DNA of 38,417 nucleotides, taken from assembly GCA_001819605.1 (NCBI GenBank), contig MHNE01000015.1:1-38417 (forward strand). Direction: 5' to 3'. Position numbers and translations under genes: made by a program. How positions within the stretch are numbered: position 1 is the stretch's first letter; every line of letters starts with the position of its first letter. This DNA is from Candidatus Portnoybacteria bacterium RIFCSPLOWO2_01_FULL_43_11. GTDB taxonomy: Bacteria; Patescibacteriota; Minisyncoccia; Portnoybacterales; UBA2143. Positions 22,415-31,734 of this stretch are shown in pieces. The notes beneath the pieces were generated by a model that was given only the letters and a program-made list of their open reading frames with translations, did no database searches and had not been told where the DNA came from.

Positions 22415-23446
22415 ATGTCATTTTCAATCGGCATCATCGGCCTCCCTAATGTCGGCAAATCAACTTTATTCAAGGCCCTGACCAAACAGCCAGTGGATAT
22501 TTCCAATTACCCGTTTTGCACCATTGACCCGAATGTCGGCATAGTTAAAGTGCCTGATGAACGGCTTCTTAAAATAGCGGCCGTCATAAATCCCCAAAAA
22601 ATTACTCCCACTATCATAGAATTCGTTGATATTGCGGGCTTGGTTAAAAACGCTCACCTAGGCGAAGGATTGGGCAATCAATTTTTGGCCCGCATCCGGG
22701 AAACAGACGCAATCTGCCAAATTGCGCGGGCTTTTGAAAACGAAAATATAGTTCATACTGAAGGCCGGACCAACCCCAAAAGAGACATTGAAATTATTAA
22801 TAAAGAATTAATAATGAAAGACCTGGAAACAATAGAAAAAAGACTGGAAAAAACCAAAAAAGAAACTAAATCAGGCAATAAAGAAGCCACGCGAGAATTA
22901 GAAATCTTAAATAAAATTCATGAAATATTAAAAAGGGATAAAATGATATTAGAATATGAAACGGCTGAAATGAAACAAATAATTAAAGAACTTCAATTAC
23001 TGACCGCCAAGCCGATGATTTATGTTTTTAATGTCAGCGAACAGCCGATAAGCAGTGAAGAAAATATTGCGTCCATTAATCTTCAGCTTGAATCGGAACT
23101 TTCCGAGCTTGCGCCAGAAGAAATAAAAGAATTAGAACTGCCTCCTTCTAAACTCAATGAACTTATTAAAACTTGCTATCAGGCCCTAAATTTAATCACT
23201 TTCTATACGGTAACCGGCGGCAAAGAAACCCGGGCCTGGACACTTAAGAACGGCTTAAAAGCGCCTCAAGCCGGCGGGGTGGTTCATACTGATTTTGAAA
23301 AGAATTTTATCAGGGTTGAAGTAATTAACTGGCAAAAATTAGTTGAAGCCGGCGCTTGGTCTAAAGCCCGTGAAAAAGGCCGGCTCCAAACAGAAGGGAA
23401 AGATTATATTGTCAAAGACGGAGATGTTATTGAATTCAAGATATAA
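22415..23446 (+). CDS. ychF: Redox/stress-linked P-loop ATPase YchF (OLA1 family)
   Basis: 343 residues from the ATG at 22415 (MSFSIGIIGLPNVGKSTLFK); the in-frame TTG at 22403 is rejected because it abuts the palindrome arm and adds four non-family residues. It is an Obg-related P-loop protein that prefers ATP because the usual NKxD specificity motif is altered; here it reads FNVSE. G1 is GLPNVGKST, G3 is DIAGLVKNAHLGEGLGN, then come a helical arm (about 125-200) and a C-terminal TGS domain (FYTVTGGKETRAWTLK...HTDFEKNFIRVEV). It binds ribosomes; its exact role is debated. No Shine-Dalgarno is visible. Confidence 0.95.
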   Translation: MSFSIGIIGLPNVGKSTLFKALTKQPVDISNYPFCTIDPNVGIVKVPDERLLKIAAVINPQKITPTIIEFVDIAGLVKNAHLGEGLGNQFLARIRETDAICQIARAFENENIVHTEGRTNPKRDIEIINKELIMKDLETIEKRLEKTKKETKSGNKEATRELEILNKIHEILKRDKMILEYETAEMKQIIKELQLLTAKPMIYVFNVSEQPISSEENIASINLQLESELSELAPEEIKELELPPSKLNELIKTCYQALNLITFYTVTGGKETRAWTLKNGLKAPQAGGVVHTDFEKNFIRVEVINWQKLVEAGAWSKAREKGRLQTEGKDYIVKDGDVIEFKI

Positions 23447-23450
23447 CCAC

Positions 23451-23479
23451 TTGACCCCGTTTATCTTCTTTGCTAACCT
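23451..23479 (+). promoter_or_regulatory. Promoter of rpsF-ssb-rpsR (leaderless arrangement)
   Basis: -35 TTGACC (23451-23456), 17-base spacer, extended -10 TGCTAACCT (hexamer 23474-23479), then 6 bases to the rpsF ATG at 23486. The layout is nearly identical to the rpmA promoter. A start at the A of the ATG leaves no leader in which an S6:S18 regulatory RNA could form. Confidence 0.6.
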
Positions 23480-23485
23480 ATAACT

Positions 23486-23989
23486 ATGAATGACCAGCCA
23501 AAACTCTACCAACTCACCTATCTTCTTCCTCCTTCCTTAGATGAAAAAGGAGCAGTTGAAATTAGCCAAAAAATAAAAAAGTGGATTGAAGAAAAACAGG
23601 GAAAAACAGAAAAAGAAGAAACGGTCAATAAAAACTTGGCTTATCCGATTAAAAAATATCATCAAGCCGTCTATTCAAATTTATCTTTTCGAATAATCCC
23701 GGAGTTCATAAAAGAAATTCAAGAATATTTAAAATTAGAAAATAATATTTTACGATATGCGATTCAAAGAGAAATGCCCCGCCGTTCTCCGTCTAAGAGC
23801 GCGAAACCGGCCCGGGTAAAAATCGGACCGGCTAAAGTTTATCCGGACCGTGATTTATTCAGACAAGTTCACCTTAAAGAAGAAAAAACAAGGAAACCGA
23901 TAGAAAAACCGACCCCCGCCTCGCCGCAAAAAGAAAAAGTGAAATTAGAGGAGTTGGACAAAAAGCTGGAGGAAATATTAAAAGAGTAA
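23486..23989 (+). CDS. rpsF: Small ribosomal subunit protein bS6
   Basis: 167 residues, longer than most bS6 proteins (about 95-135). The N-terminal ferredoxin-like domain (about 6-100) has LYQLTYLLPPSLDE, NLAYPIKKYHQAVYSNLSFR and LENNILRYAIQRE. An extended Lys/Pro/Glu-rich C-terminal tail (about 105-167) ends in LEELDKKLEEILKE. It pairs with bS18 on the 30S platform. The order rpsF-ssb-rpsR is the classic bacterial operon. It is followed 3 bases after the stop by palindrome P4. Confidence 0.94.
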   Translation: MNDQPKLYQLTYLLPPSLDEKGAVEISQKIKKWIEEKQGKTEKEETVNKNLAYPIKKYHQAVYSNLSFRIIPEFIKEIQEYLKLENNILRYAIQREMPRRSPSKSAKPARVKIGPAKVYPDRDLFRQVHLKEEKTRKPIEKPTPASPQKEKVKLEELDKKLEEILKE

Positions 23990-23992
23990 TCA

Positions 23993-24080
23993 CTAATCAA
24001 TCGCTAATTTTATCTCTAATAATCGCGAATAAAAAATTATTTATTAGAGGAAATTTGCGATAAAATTCGGGATTGATTAG
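23993..24080. repeat. Compound palindrome between rpsF and ssb (element P4)
   Basis: 88 bp. Outer stem CTAATCAATC/GATTGATTAG (23993-24002/24071-24080), second stem AATTTTATC/GATAAAATT (24006-24014/24059-24067), third stem CTCTAATAA/TTATTAGAG (24014-24022/24041-24049). A competing stem, ATCGCGAA (24022-24029) with TTTGCGAT (24054-24061, one G-T pair), excludes the third stem, so two folds are possible. It begins 3 bases after the rpsF stop and ends 13 bases before the ssb ATG. It may act as an intra-operon attenuator or processing site. Confidence 0.75.
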
Positions 24081-24083
24081 GGA

Positions 24084-24089
24084 TATAAT
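24084..24089 (+). promoter_or_regulatory. Possible -10 box before ssb
   Basis: Perfect TATAAT four bases upstream of the ssb ATG (24094), just outside palindrome P4. No convincing -35 at 16-18 bases (24061-24066 is TAAAAT). It could be an internal promoter giving a leaderless ssb mRNA, or chance in AT-rich sequence. Confidence 0.3.
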
Positions 24090-24093
24090 ACTT

Positions 24094-24624
24094 ATGAATT
24101 TCAATAAAGTCTTTATTGCCGGCAACCTGACTCGTGATCCCGAAGTAAGAGCCCTGCCTTCGGGCCAAACCGTGGTCTCGTTTGGGGTGGCGACTAACAG
24201 AGTCTGGACCAACCAAAGCGGGGAAAAACAGGAAGCGGCTGAATTCCATAATGTAGTCGCTTTTGGCAAATTAGCTGATATTTGTTCCCGTTATTTAAGT
24301 AAGGGGCGGCTGGTTTTAATTGAAGGCCGACTCCAAACTCGTTCCTGGCAGGGTCAAGACGGAATTAAAAAATACAAAACGGAAATTATTACCGATAATA
24401 TGCAGATGGGACCCCGCTTATCCGGCTCCTCCGGCGAAAACGACCAATTCAGAAAAAAAGAGAGAAGCGGCGATATGACCAAAGAAGAAATACCGGTTAT
24501 TGAAGCGGACGAACCGGCTTCGGAAGAATCATTCTCTTCTTACGAAAGCGATAAAGAAACCAAAGAAACTTTTACTGAAAGCGACGACAAAGGAGAGATA
24601 GAAGTAAAGGATATACCATTTTAA
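24094..24624 (+). CDS. ssb: Single-stranded DNA-binding protein
   Basis: 176 residues from the ATG at 24094 (MNFNKVFIAGNLTRDPEVR); the frame's earlier TTG at 24073 lies in the palindrome arm. The OB fold spans about 1-108 (SGQTVVSFGVATNRVW, EFHNVVAFGKLADICSRYL, KGRLVLIEGRLQTRSW). A long acidic linker is followed by the tip VKDIPF, the conserved acidic peptide that recruits replication and repair partners. It coats single-stranded DNA in replication and recombination, and lies between rpsF and rpsR as usual. Confidence 0.96.
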   Translation: MNFNKVFIAGNLTRDPEVRALPSGQTVVSFGVATNRVWTNQSGEKQEAAEFHNVVAFGKLADICSRYLSKGRLVLIEGRLQTRSWQGQDGIKKYKTEIITDNMQMGPRLSGSSGENDQFRKKERSGDMTKEEIPVIEADEPASEESFSSYESDKETKETFTESDDKGEIEVKDIPF

Positions 24625-24628
24625 TATT

Positions 24629-24832
24629 ATGACAAAGTCTTGCTATTTTTGTCAGCAAAAAATCAGTGAAATCGATTATCAAAATACCGAACTTCTTCGG
24701 CAATTTATTTCTGGACAGGCAAAAATAATCTCGCCCAAAAGAACTGGCACCTGCGCCAAACATCAAAGAAAAATAGCTAATGCAATAAAAAGAGCCCGCG
24801 TTATGGGGCTATTGCCGTTTACGACTAGATAA
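24629..24832 (+). CDS. rpsR: Small ribosomal subunit protein bS18
   Basis: 67 residues. CYFCQQK...IDYQNTELLRQFIS...KIISPKRTGTCAKHQRKIANAIKRARVMGLLPFTTR contains the bS18 core (KI.PRR.TG...HQR....IKRAR..ALLP). Four potential zinc ligands, CxxC near the N-terminus and C-x-x-H before QRKI, suggest a zinc-binding (C+) form. It is the partner of bS6 and last gene of rpsF-ssb-rpsR, 4 bases after ssb. It converges with recA; the transcript probably ends at the hairpin at 24851-24872, inside the recA 3' end. Confidence 0.96.
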   Translation: MTKSCYFCQQKISEIDYQNTELLRQFISGQAKIISPKRTGTCAKHQRKIANAIKRARVMGLLPFTTR

Positions 24833-24846
24833 TTTTATAATAAAAT

Positions 24847-25863
24847 CTATGCCTGCTCTTGAGCGGCTTTTTTTATTTTATTGGCGATTTCAGCGGCAAC
24901 TTTTGGATTTTCTTTAAGATAAACCTTTGAAGCTTCCATTCCTTGACCTAATTTCTGGTTTTCGTAATTAAACCAGGCGCCGCCTTTGTTTAATATTCCG
25001 TATTTAACGCCGGTATTTAATAAATCTCCGAGATATGAAATGCCCTGATTGTAAAAAATATCAAACTCGGCAGTTCTAAAAGGCGGAGCGACTTTGTTTT
25101 TAACTATCTTGGCCTTAACCCGATTGCCGATAATTTGCTCCCCTAATTTAATTTGAGCGGCTCGCTTAAGCTCTATTCTCACTGAAGAATAAAATTTCAG
25201 AGCCTTGCCGCCCGGCGTCGTTTCCGGATTCCCCCACATCACTCCTATTTTCGTTCTGATTTGATTGGTAAAAATAGTGGTGGTGCTGCTTTTAGCGGCG
25301 ATAGCGGTCAATTTTCTAAGCGCCTTTGACATTAAACGGGCCTGAAGTCCAATTTGCTGATCTCCCATCTCGCCCTCAATTTCCGCCCGCGGCGTTAAAG
25401 CGGCCACTGAATCCACAATCACCAAATCAACCACGCCGGATCTGACCAAACTCTCCACGATATCTAAGGCCTGCTCCCCGTTATCCGGCTGGGAAATTAA
25501 TAAATCATTTATTCTGACGCCGATTTTTTTAGCGTATTCTGGGTCTAAAGCATGTTCAGCGTCAATAAAAGCCGCCAAACCGCCTCTTTTTTGCGCTTCA
25601 GCCACGGTGTGTAAAACCACGCTTGTTTTTCCCGCGCTTTCCGGACCGAAAATTTCAATAATCCGGCCCTTTGGCATACCGCCCACGCCCAAAGCCAAAT
25701 CCAAAGAAATGGAACCAGTGGGAATAGCGTCTACTTCCACCCGTCTGGCTTCGCCTAATTTCATAATCGCGCCTTCGCCAAAACGATCTTTAATTTCAGC
25801 CACGGTCGCTTCTAAAATTTTTTGTTTTTCCTCTTTATCCTCCGCAGATTTATTCTTAACCAT
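24847..25863 (-). CDS. recA: Recombinase RecA
   Basis: 338 residues, standard length. Walker A GPESAGKT (73-80), Walker [13 protein letters not shown], the L1/L2 DNA-binding loops ([21 protein letters not shown] and [21 protein letters not shown] region) and the C-terminal [14 protein letters not shown] are all intact. It polymerises on single-stranded DNA for homologous recombination and triggers SOS where LexA exists. The C-terminus is short and lacks the very acidic tail of E. coli RecA. It follows ftsK by 4 bases. No LexA box was recognised. Confidence 0.98.
   Translation of the reverse strand: MVKNKSAEDKEEKQKILEATVAEIKDRFGEGAIMKLGEARRVEVDAIPTGSISLDLALGVGGMPKGRIIEIFGPESAGKTSVVLHTVAEAQKRGGLAAFIDAEHALDPEYAKKIGVRINDLLISQPDNGEQALDIVESLVRSGVVDLVIVDSVAALTPRAEIEGEMGDQQIGLQARLMSKALRKLTAIAAKSSTTTIFTNQIRTKIGVMWGNPETTPGGKALKFYSSVRIELKRAAQIKLGEQIIGNRVKAKIVKNKVAPPFRTAEFDIFYNQGISYLGDLLNTGVKYGILNKGGAWFNYENQKLGQGMEASKVYLKENPKVAAEIANKIKKAAQEQA
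24851..24878 (+). terminator. Plus-strand terminator embedded in the recA 3' end
   Basis: Stem GCC(t)GCT / AGCGGC around loop CTTG (24851-24867, one bulged base), followed at once by TTTTTTTATTTT on the plus strand. It should terminate rpsF-ssb-rpsR, yet it encodes the last residues of RecA (AAQEQA) on the opposite strand. The 14 bases between the two stops also form a weak ATTTTA/TAAAAT pair. Confidence 0.5.
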
Positions 25864-25867
25864 AAGT

Positions 25868-28021
25868 TTAGTCTATCCTCTCCTCTTCCGTTGTCAATAT
25901 TTCGCGCGGTTTGGCTCCTTCAGCCGGACCCACGACTCCGTTTTTTTCCAATATGTCAATCAGCCGCGCGGCCCTGGCATAACCAATTCGCAGACGCCTT
26001 TGAAGTAATGAAGCAGACGCTTTGCCGGCCTGAATAATCACCCCTTTGGCTTCTTCGTATAATTCGTCATCAGTTTCCAAAGAGGCAAAACTTCCTCCAT
26101 AACTCATTTCACTTCCGGCGCTGGCGCTTAAAATAGATTGGTTGTATTCCGGCTCCTGAACCTTTTTCAAATAATCAGCCACTTTTTTAATTTCTTTGTC
26201 TGAAACATAAGTGCCCTGAATCCGGCGGGGTTTGCCCGCGTCGCCGGCCAAATAAAGCATATCGCCGTGACCCAATAATTTGTCCGCCCCGGCCATATCC
26301 AAGATAGTTCTGGAATCTATTTGAGAAGCGACTTGAAAAGCAATCCGCGAGGTAATATTTGCTTTAATCAATCCGGTAATCACTTCAACCGAGGGACGTT
26401 GGGTAGAAACTACCAAGTGAATGCCAACCGCCCTGGCCATTTGAGCCAAACGAACAACAGCGGCCTCCACTTCCCGGCCCCGGGAAGTCATTAAATCAGC
26501 CAGTTCATCAATAACAACGACGATGTAGGGCAAAGTTTCGTGATTTCTGCCGTTATAAGCTAAAATATCCCGAGTCCCTCTTTCCTGTAAAACATCAAAT
26601 CTTCTTTCCATTTCGCTGATGGCCCAGCGCAAAGCGTTAACCGCTTTATCAGGATGAACGATAACCGGAGTTAATAAATGAGGAATATTATTATAAGGAG
26701 TAAACTCCACTCTTTTGGGGTCAATTAAAATAAGTCTTAAAGTAGACGGGGAATTCTGATAAAGTAGACTGATGATTAAGCCGTTAATGCCGATTGTTTT
26801 GCCGGCGCCGGTGGCTCCGGCGATTAAAAGATGGGGCATCCGGGCCAAATCGCCGTAAAAAGGCCGGCCAGCCACGCTCCGACCCAGGGCAAAAGACAAA
26901 CGGGACGGCAATTCCCTAAAAGTCGGATGCTCCAGAAGATTTCTCAAACGAACCAAGACCGTTGTTTTATTGGGAATTTCAATCCCGACTAAAGCCCGGC
27001 TGGGAATAGGCGCTTCTATACGAAGAGGATGAGCGGCCAAAGCCAAAGCCAAATCATTATGAAGAGCCGTAATCCTGGCCAATTTTACGCCCTGGGCCGG
27101 CCGAAGAGTGTATTGAGTAATTGTCGGCCCGATATTGACTTCAGCCATCTCCACTTCAATGCCGAAATTATGAAGAGTTCGTCTGATAATATTTTGGTTG
27201 GCTTTTATGTCGCCGCTCGTCGGCTGACCTTTATCTTTTTCCAAAAGATCGAGCGGCGGCAGTTTAAAATCAGCTAAACCAGCGGGGGCTTTAGCTTTTT
27301 GGTTTTTAGATAATTTAGCCGCGCCTTCCTCAAAATATTCGTCTTTTTTAACCGCTTCTTCTGCTCTTGGCTCTTCTCTTTCTGATTCTTCTTTTTTAGG
27401 ATTAGCTTTATTTTTAAATTTTTCCCATAAGCCCGGTTTCTTTTCCTCGGGCAAGGGAATTTCTTCTCTTATTTCTTTAATCTCCTCTTCTTTTTTTTCT
27501 TCTTTTTTAATTTCTTCAATCTCTTCTTTTTTCCTTCTTAAGGGCATATTAAAGGTTATTAAAATAGAAATTAATAAAAGAGCCGATAAAACCACCAAAC
27601 TGGCCCAGAAACCTAAAAATTTGGCCAATGGCCAGCCAATTAAAAAGCCAAAATATCCTCCTCTTTTATTTAATACTTCTTCTCCGCCAAAAATATGGAA
27701 AACTCCCAAGATACTTAAAATAAAAAGCGTCATTCCAATCAAAGTGGAACGATAAGCCGGCCGATGAAAAGACTTTAAAAAAGCCAGACCGGTCAAAATA
27801 AAACCAATGGGAATCAGAAAAAATCCCCGGCCAAAAAATATGCGGCTGATATCCGCAAAATACTGGCCGAAAGCGCCGGCTGCTTTAAAATAACTTAAAA
27901 AACTTAAGAGAGCCAGAGTAAAACAAACAACCACCGCTATCCCCTTCTTAGTTTCAGGATGAAGGGCCGGTTTTTTGGGCTTGATTTTTTTGTTTTTAGA
28001 AGATTTTTTAAGTTTAGCCAC
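25868..28021 (-). CDS. ftsK: DNA translocase FtsK/SpoIIIE
   Basis: 717 residues. Four membrane helices lie in residues about 27-160, then a Lys/Glu-rich linker (160-235), the alpha domain (about 260-385), and the beta RecA-like motor with Walker A GATGAGKT (402-409) and Walker [11 protein letters not shown]. The C-terminal gamma winged helix ([20 protein letters not shown]) recognises polar chromosome motifs. It pumps the terminus region into daughter cells during division. It is shorter than E. coli FtsK because the linker is short. It lies between rpoC and recA on the same strand. Confidence 0.96.
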   Translation of the reverse strand: MAKLKKSSKNKKIKPKKPALHPETKKGIAVVVCFTLALLSFLSYFKAAGAFGQYFADISRIFFGRGFFLIPIGFILTGLAFLKSFHRPAYRSTLIGMTLFILSILGVFHIFGGEEVLNKRGGYFGFLIGWPLAKFLGFWASLVVLSALLLISILITFNMPLRRKKEEIEEIKKEEKKEEEIKEIREEIPLPEEKKPGLWEKFKNKANPKKEESEREEPRAEEAVKKDEYFEEGAAKLSKNQKAKAPAGLADFKLPPLDLLEKDKGQPTSGDIKANQNIIRRTLHNFGIEVEMAEVNIGPTITQYTLRPAQGVKLARITALHNDLALALAAHPLRIEAPIPSRALVGIEIPNKTTVLVRLRNLLEHPTFRELPSRLSFALGRSVAGRPFYGDLARMPHLLIAGATGAGKTIGINGLIISLLYQNSPSTLRLILIDPKRVEFTPYNNIPHLLTPVIVHPDKAVNALRWAISEMERRFDVLQERGTRDILAYNGRNHETLPYIVVVIDELADLMTSRGREVEAAVVRLAQMARAVGIHLVVSTQRPSVEVITGLIKANITSRIAFQVASQIDSRTILDMAGADKLLGHGDMLYLAGDAGKPRRIQGTYVSDKEIKKVADYLKKVQEPEYNQSILSASAGSEMSYGGSFASLETDDELYEEAKGVIIQAGKASASLLQRRLRIGYARAARLIDILEKNGVVGPAEGAKPREILTTEEERID

Positions 28022-28116
28022 AGAAAAAATTTTTAATTTCTAATTTTTAATTTATAAACTGTTTGAAAATTGGGTTATTGAAAATTTAATAGAAATTGAT
28101 AATTGAAAATTGAAAA
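28022..28116. repeat. A/T micro-repeat spacer between rpoC and ftsK
   Basis: 95 bases without a gene, made largely of AATTTTCAATT-type units on the minus strand (for example AATTGAAAATTGAAAATT at about 28099-28116, and repeated TTTTTAATTT at 28029-28053). The same style of simple unit occurs in frame in rpoC. No clear promoter or terminator can be assigned. Confidence 0.6.
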
Positions 28117-31100
28117 TTATTTGCGGAATCCCGTGCCAGCCGGAATCAGCTTTCCTATTATAACATTCTCCTTTAGTCCTTTCAATTTATCAATTTTTCC
28201 CTGAACAGCCGCGTCAATCAAAACTCTGGCCGTCTCCTGAAAAGAAGCGGCGGAAAGAAAACTGTCAGTACTTAAAGAAACTTTAGTAATACCCAAAAGC
28301 AAAGATTGAGCTTCGGCTGGTTTTAATCCCTTATTTTTGGCCCGGGCGTTTTCTTCCTGCAGACTGGCTTGTTCAACTACCTGTCCGGCTAGGAAATTTG
28401 TCTGACCCGGATCTATAATCAGGGCCCGCGAAAACATTTGCCGGATAATTATTTCTATGTGTTTATCGTTAATTTTTTCACCGGCAATGGCGTAAATAGA
28501 CTGAACGCCCTTGACAATATACCTCTGAACCGCTTCTTTCCCCGCTAATCTATATAAGTCCTTTAAATCAACATGGCCCTCGTTTAACTGCTGTCCCTTA
28601 GTTATTAAATCGCCTTTACTAATCCATGTTCCTGTATTCGTAGGCACAACATATTCTTTAATTTCTTCTTTCTTTTCTTTAAGTTTTTTAGAATTTTGGA
28701 TTTTAGATTTAGAATTTGTTTCGGATTTCGGATTTGGAATTTGGAATTTTATCTTAATTATCTTCTGATTTTCTTTTTCAAAAACATCTATCACCTGACC
28801 GTCAACTTCAGAAATAATAGCTTTGCCCTTTGGGGATCTGGCCTCAAAAATTTCGTCTACTCTGGGCAAACCTTGAGTAATATCCTGTCCGCCGGCCACG
28901 CCGCCGGTATGAAAAGTCCGAAGCGTTAATTGAGTGCCGGGTTCGCCAATGGCTTGGGCAGTAACAATACCCACTGCCTCGCCCAAATTAACCAATTGAT
29001 TGCGCCCCAAATCATAGCCATAGCATTTCTGGCAAACCCCGTTTATGGCTTTACAGGTAATGACTGATCTGACTTTAATCTTATCAAGACCGGCCTCCTC
29101 TATTTTATGAGCTATTTCTTTATCAACTAGTTGTCCGACTTTTATTTCTATTTCAGACCCGGGTATCTGGATTTTCTCAAGAATAACTCTCCCAATCACC
29201 CTCTCGGCTAAACTATGATTAAACTCTTCTTCATCTTCTTTGTAAATATAAATACCTTCTCTATCTCCGCAGTCATTTTCCCTGATTACGATATCTTGAG
29301 TAACATCAACCAACCGCCTGGTTAAATAACCAGCCGTGGCTGTTCTAAGAGCCGTATCAGCCAGTCCTTTTCTGCCTCCGTGAGTGGCGATAAAATATTC
29401 CAAAACGTCAAACCCTTCTTTATAAGAACTTCTGACCGGCAATTCAATGGTTTCGCCTGAAGGATTAACCACTAATCCTTTCATTCCCATCATTTGCGCG
29501 GTCTGTCCCCATGAACCGCGCGAACCGGAATCAATCATCATATAAACCGGGTTGGCCGGACTTAAAGATTGAGAAACCTGCTTAGCCATCTTTTCCGTTA
29601 CTCTTGACCAAACCTCAATTACCCGTCCTTTTCGCTCTGTATCGGTTAAGAGTCCGTCAAGATACTGGCTCTGAATAGTTTCAACTTCTTTATCCGCTTC
29701 TTTTAACCATTCTTTCTTTTGATGAGGCACCTCTAAATCATCCATTCCCCAACTAATGCCTGACACGGCGGCGTACTTAAATCCCATTCTTTTTATCTTA
29801 TCCAAAATTACCGCGGTTTTCTTTAAACCGCATTTATCAATTAATTCGCTTATGAGCTTGCGAAGCTCCCGCTGATTCATAATCCTGTTAATAAACCCGA
29901 CTTCTTCAGGCAGGTATTCGTTAAAAATCATCCGGCCCACGGAAGTTTCTAAAAGATTTCCGTCTAACCTGACCTTTATTTTCGCCTTTAAATCCACCTC
30001 CCCGAAATGCTTAGTCAAAAGAGCTTCTTCAACTGAACCAAAAATTTTTCCCTCTCCTTTTAAACCTTCTCCCATGCTAGTGAGCCAATAACATCCAAGA
30101 ACCACATCTTGAGTAGGGATGGCCACCGGATCGCCGGCTGCCGGCTTTAAAAGATTTTTTGAAGAAAGCATAATTTCCCTTGCTTCTTCTTGGGCTTTTT
30201 CAGTTAAAGGTAAATGAACGGCCATTTGGTCTCCGTCAAAATCAGCGTTAAAAGCCCGGCAAACCATTGGATGAACCTGAATGGCGTTTCCTTCAATCAG
30301 CTTTGGCTGGAAGGCCTGAATGCCCAAACGATGCAAAGTGGGAGCCCTATTTAAAAGAACATAACGATCCTTGATAACTTCTTCCAAAACGCTCCAAATA
30401 TCGTCTGATTCCTGATCAATCAAACGGCCGGCGCCGCGGATATTATGAACCAATCCCCTTTCAACTAATTTGTTAATGACAAAAGGCTTAAAAAGCTCCA
30501 AGGCCATATATTTGGGCAGACCGCACTCATGAAGCTTTAATTCCGGACCCACGACAATTACGGAGCGGCCGGAATAATCAACCCGTTTTCCTAAAAGATT
30601 CTGTCTGAACCGGCCTTGCTTGCCTTTGAGCATATCAGCCAAGGAACGGAGAACCCGTTTTTGGCCGGTCGTAGCCGACACGGCTGACTGGCCGCGCCGG
30701 GCCGTATTGTCAATTAAAGCGTCAACCGCTTCCTGAAGCATTCTTTTTTCGTTTCGGCAGATAACTTCCGGCGCCTTTAATTCCAATAAATGCTTTAAAC
30801 GATTGTTTCTGTTAATTACCCGGCGGTATAAATCATTAACGTCAGAAGTGGCGTAGCGGCCGCCGTCTAACTGAACCATAGGTCTTAAATCAGGCGGCAA
30901 AACAGGCAAAGCCGTTAAAAACATCCATTCTGGTCTGATTTGAGCCCTAATCAATCCCTTAATCAGCCGTAATCGTTTTTGTATTTTTTTCTGAAGTACC
31001 GGACTGGCCTCTTTGACCCGCGCTGTAAGTTTTTTGGCCAGCTCCTCTAAATTCATTTCTTCAAAAATTTTCCGCAGGGTTTCGGCCCCGGTCCCGGCTT

Positions 31101-31731
31101 CAAAAACTTGAGCGTATTTCAAGCTTAAATCCCGATATCCCAATTCGGGAAGAATCTGAAAACGATGCAAATCCCTCAATTCCCTCACTGCTCTATCCCG
31201 CTGTTCTTTTAATTGATTTTTTAAATTTGAAGGTTTTGAGTTTTGAGATTTGAGTTTTTGTTTATATTCTCTCTCTATTTCCTCAATTGATTTTTTTCTC
31301 GCTTCTTCATCAATCTTAGTAATAATATAACCGGCAAAATAAATAATTTTTTCCAAATTTTGAACGGAAACGTCTAAAAGCAGGCCAGTTTTAGAAGGCA
31401 CGCCTCTTAAAAACCAGATATGAGAAACCGGCACGGCTAATTTAATGTGTCCCATCCTTTCCCGTCTGACAATGGCCCTTGTCACTTCAACGCCGCATTT
31501 GTCGCAAACTACTCCTTTATAGCGAATCCGACGGTATTTGCCGCAGTAGCATTCCCAGTCTTTTTCCGGACCGAAAATTTTCTCACAAAACAAACCGTCT
31601 TTTTCCGGTCTCTGCGTCCGATAATTAATAGTCTCCGGCTTTGTAACTTCGCCTTTTGACCAATCTAAAATCTCATCCGGCGAAGCCACTCTTAAAACAA
31701 TCGATTCAAAATCTGAAACTTTAGTGCTCAT
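28117..31731 (-). CDS. rpoC: DNA-directed RNA polymerase subunit beta'
   Basis: 1204 residues. The N-terminal zinc site [20 protein letters not shown], the catalytic [12 protein letters not shown] (about 494-505; three Mg-binding Asp), the bridge helix/trigger-loop region ([22 protein letters not shown] and [15 protein letters not shown]) and the second Cys cluster [13 protein letters not shown] are present. Two low-complexity in-frame segments stand out: residues about 158-171 ([13 protein letters not shown]; 31219-31260) in the clamp, and about 994-1014 ([18 protein letters not shown]; 28688-28750). Both are encoded by ATTTTGAGTTTTGAG- or GGATTTNGGATTT-type repeats. It starts 3 bases after rpoB. 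Confidence 0.98.
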   Translation of the reverse strand: MSTKVSDFESIVLRVASPDEILDWSKGEVTKPETINYRTQRPEKDGLFCEKIFGPEKDWECYCGKYRRIRYKGVVCDKCGVEVTRAIVRRERMGHIKLAVPVSHIWFLRGVPSKTGLLLDVSVQNLEKIIYFAGYIITKIDEEARKKSIEEIEREYKQKLKSQNSKPSNLKNQLKEQRDRAVRELRDLHRFQILPELGYRDLSLKYAQVFEAGTGAETLRKIFEEMNLEELAKKLTARVKEASPVLQKKIQKRLRLIKGLIRAQIRPEWMFLTALPVLPPDLRPMVQLDGGRYATSDVNDLYRRVINRNNRLKHLLELKAPEVICRNEKRMLQEAVDALIDNTARRGQSAVSATTGQKRVLRSLADMLKGKQGRFRQNLLGKRVDYSGRSVIVVGPELKLHECGLPKYMALELFKPFVINKLVERGLVHNIRGAGRLIDQESDDIWSVLEEVIKDRYVLLNRAPTLHRLGIQAFQPKLIEGNAIQVHPMVCRAFNADFDGDQMAVHLPLTEKAQEEAREIMLSSKNLLKPAAGDPVAIPTQDVVLGCYWLTSMGEGLKGEGKIFGSVEEALLTKHFGEVDLKAKIKVRLDGNLLETSVGRMIFNEYLPEEVGFINRIMNQRELRKLISELIDKCGLKKTAVILDKIKRMGFKYAAVSGISWGMDDLEVPHQKKEWLKEADKEVETIQSQYLDGLLTDTERKGRVIEVWSRVTEKMAKQVSQSLSPANPVYMMIDSGSRGSWGQTAQMMGMKGLVVNPSGETIELPVRSSYKEGFDVLEYFIATHGGRKGLADTALRTATAGYLTRRLVDVTQDIVIRENDCGDREGIYIYKEDEEEFNHSLAERVIGRVILEKIQIPGSEIEIKVGQLVDKEIAHKIEEAGLDKIKVRSVITCKAINGVCQKCYGYDLGRNQLVNLGEAVGIVTAQAIGEPGTQLTLRTFHTGGVAGGQDITQGLPRVDEIFEARSPKGKAIISEVDGQVIDVFEKENQKIIKIKFQIPNPKSETNSKSKIQNSKKLKEKKEEIKEYVVPTNTGTWISKGDLITKGQQLNEGHVDLKDLYRLAGKEAVQRYIVKGVQSIYAIAGEKINDKHIEIIIRQMFSRALIIDPGQTNFLAGQVVEQASLQEENARAKNKGLKPAEAQSLLLGITKVSLSTDSFLSAASFQETARVLIDAAVQGKIDKLKGLKENVIIGKLIPAGTGFRK

Positions 31732-31734
31732 AAT

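Noticed and set aside
13392-24080. CRISPR array
   Set aside because: The palindromes are single, mutually different elements with no regularly spaced identical repeats, and there are no cas genes.
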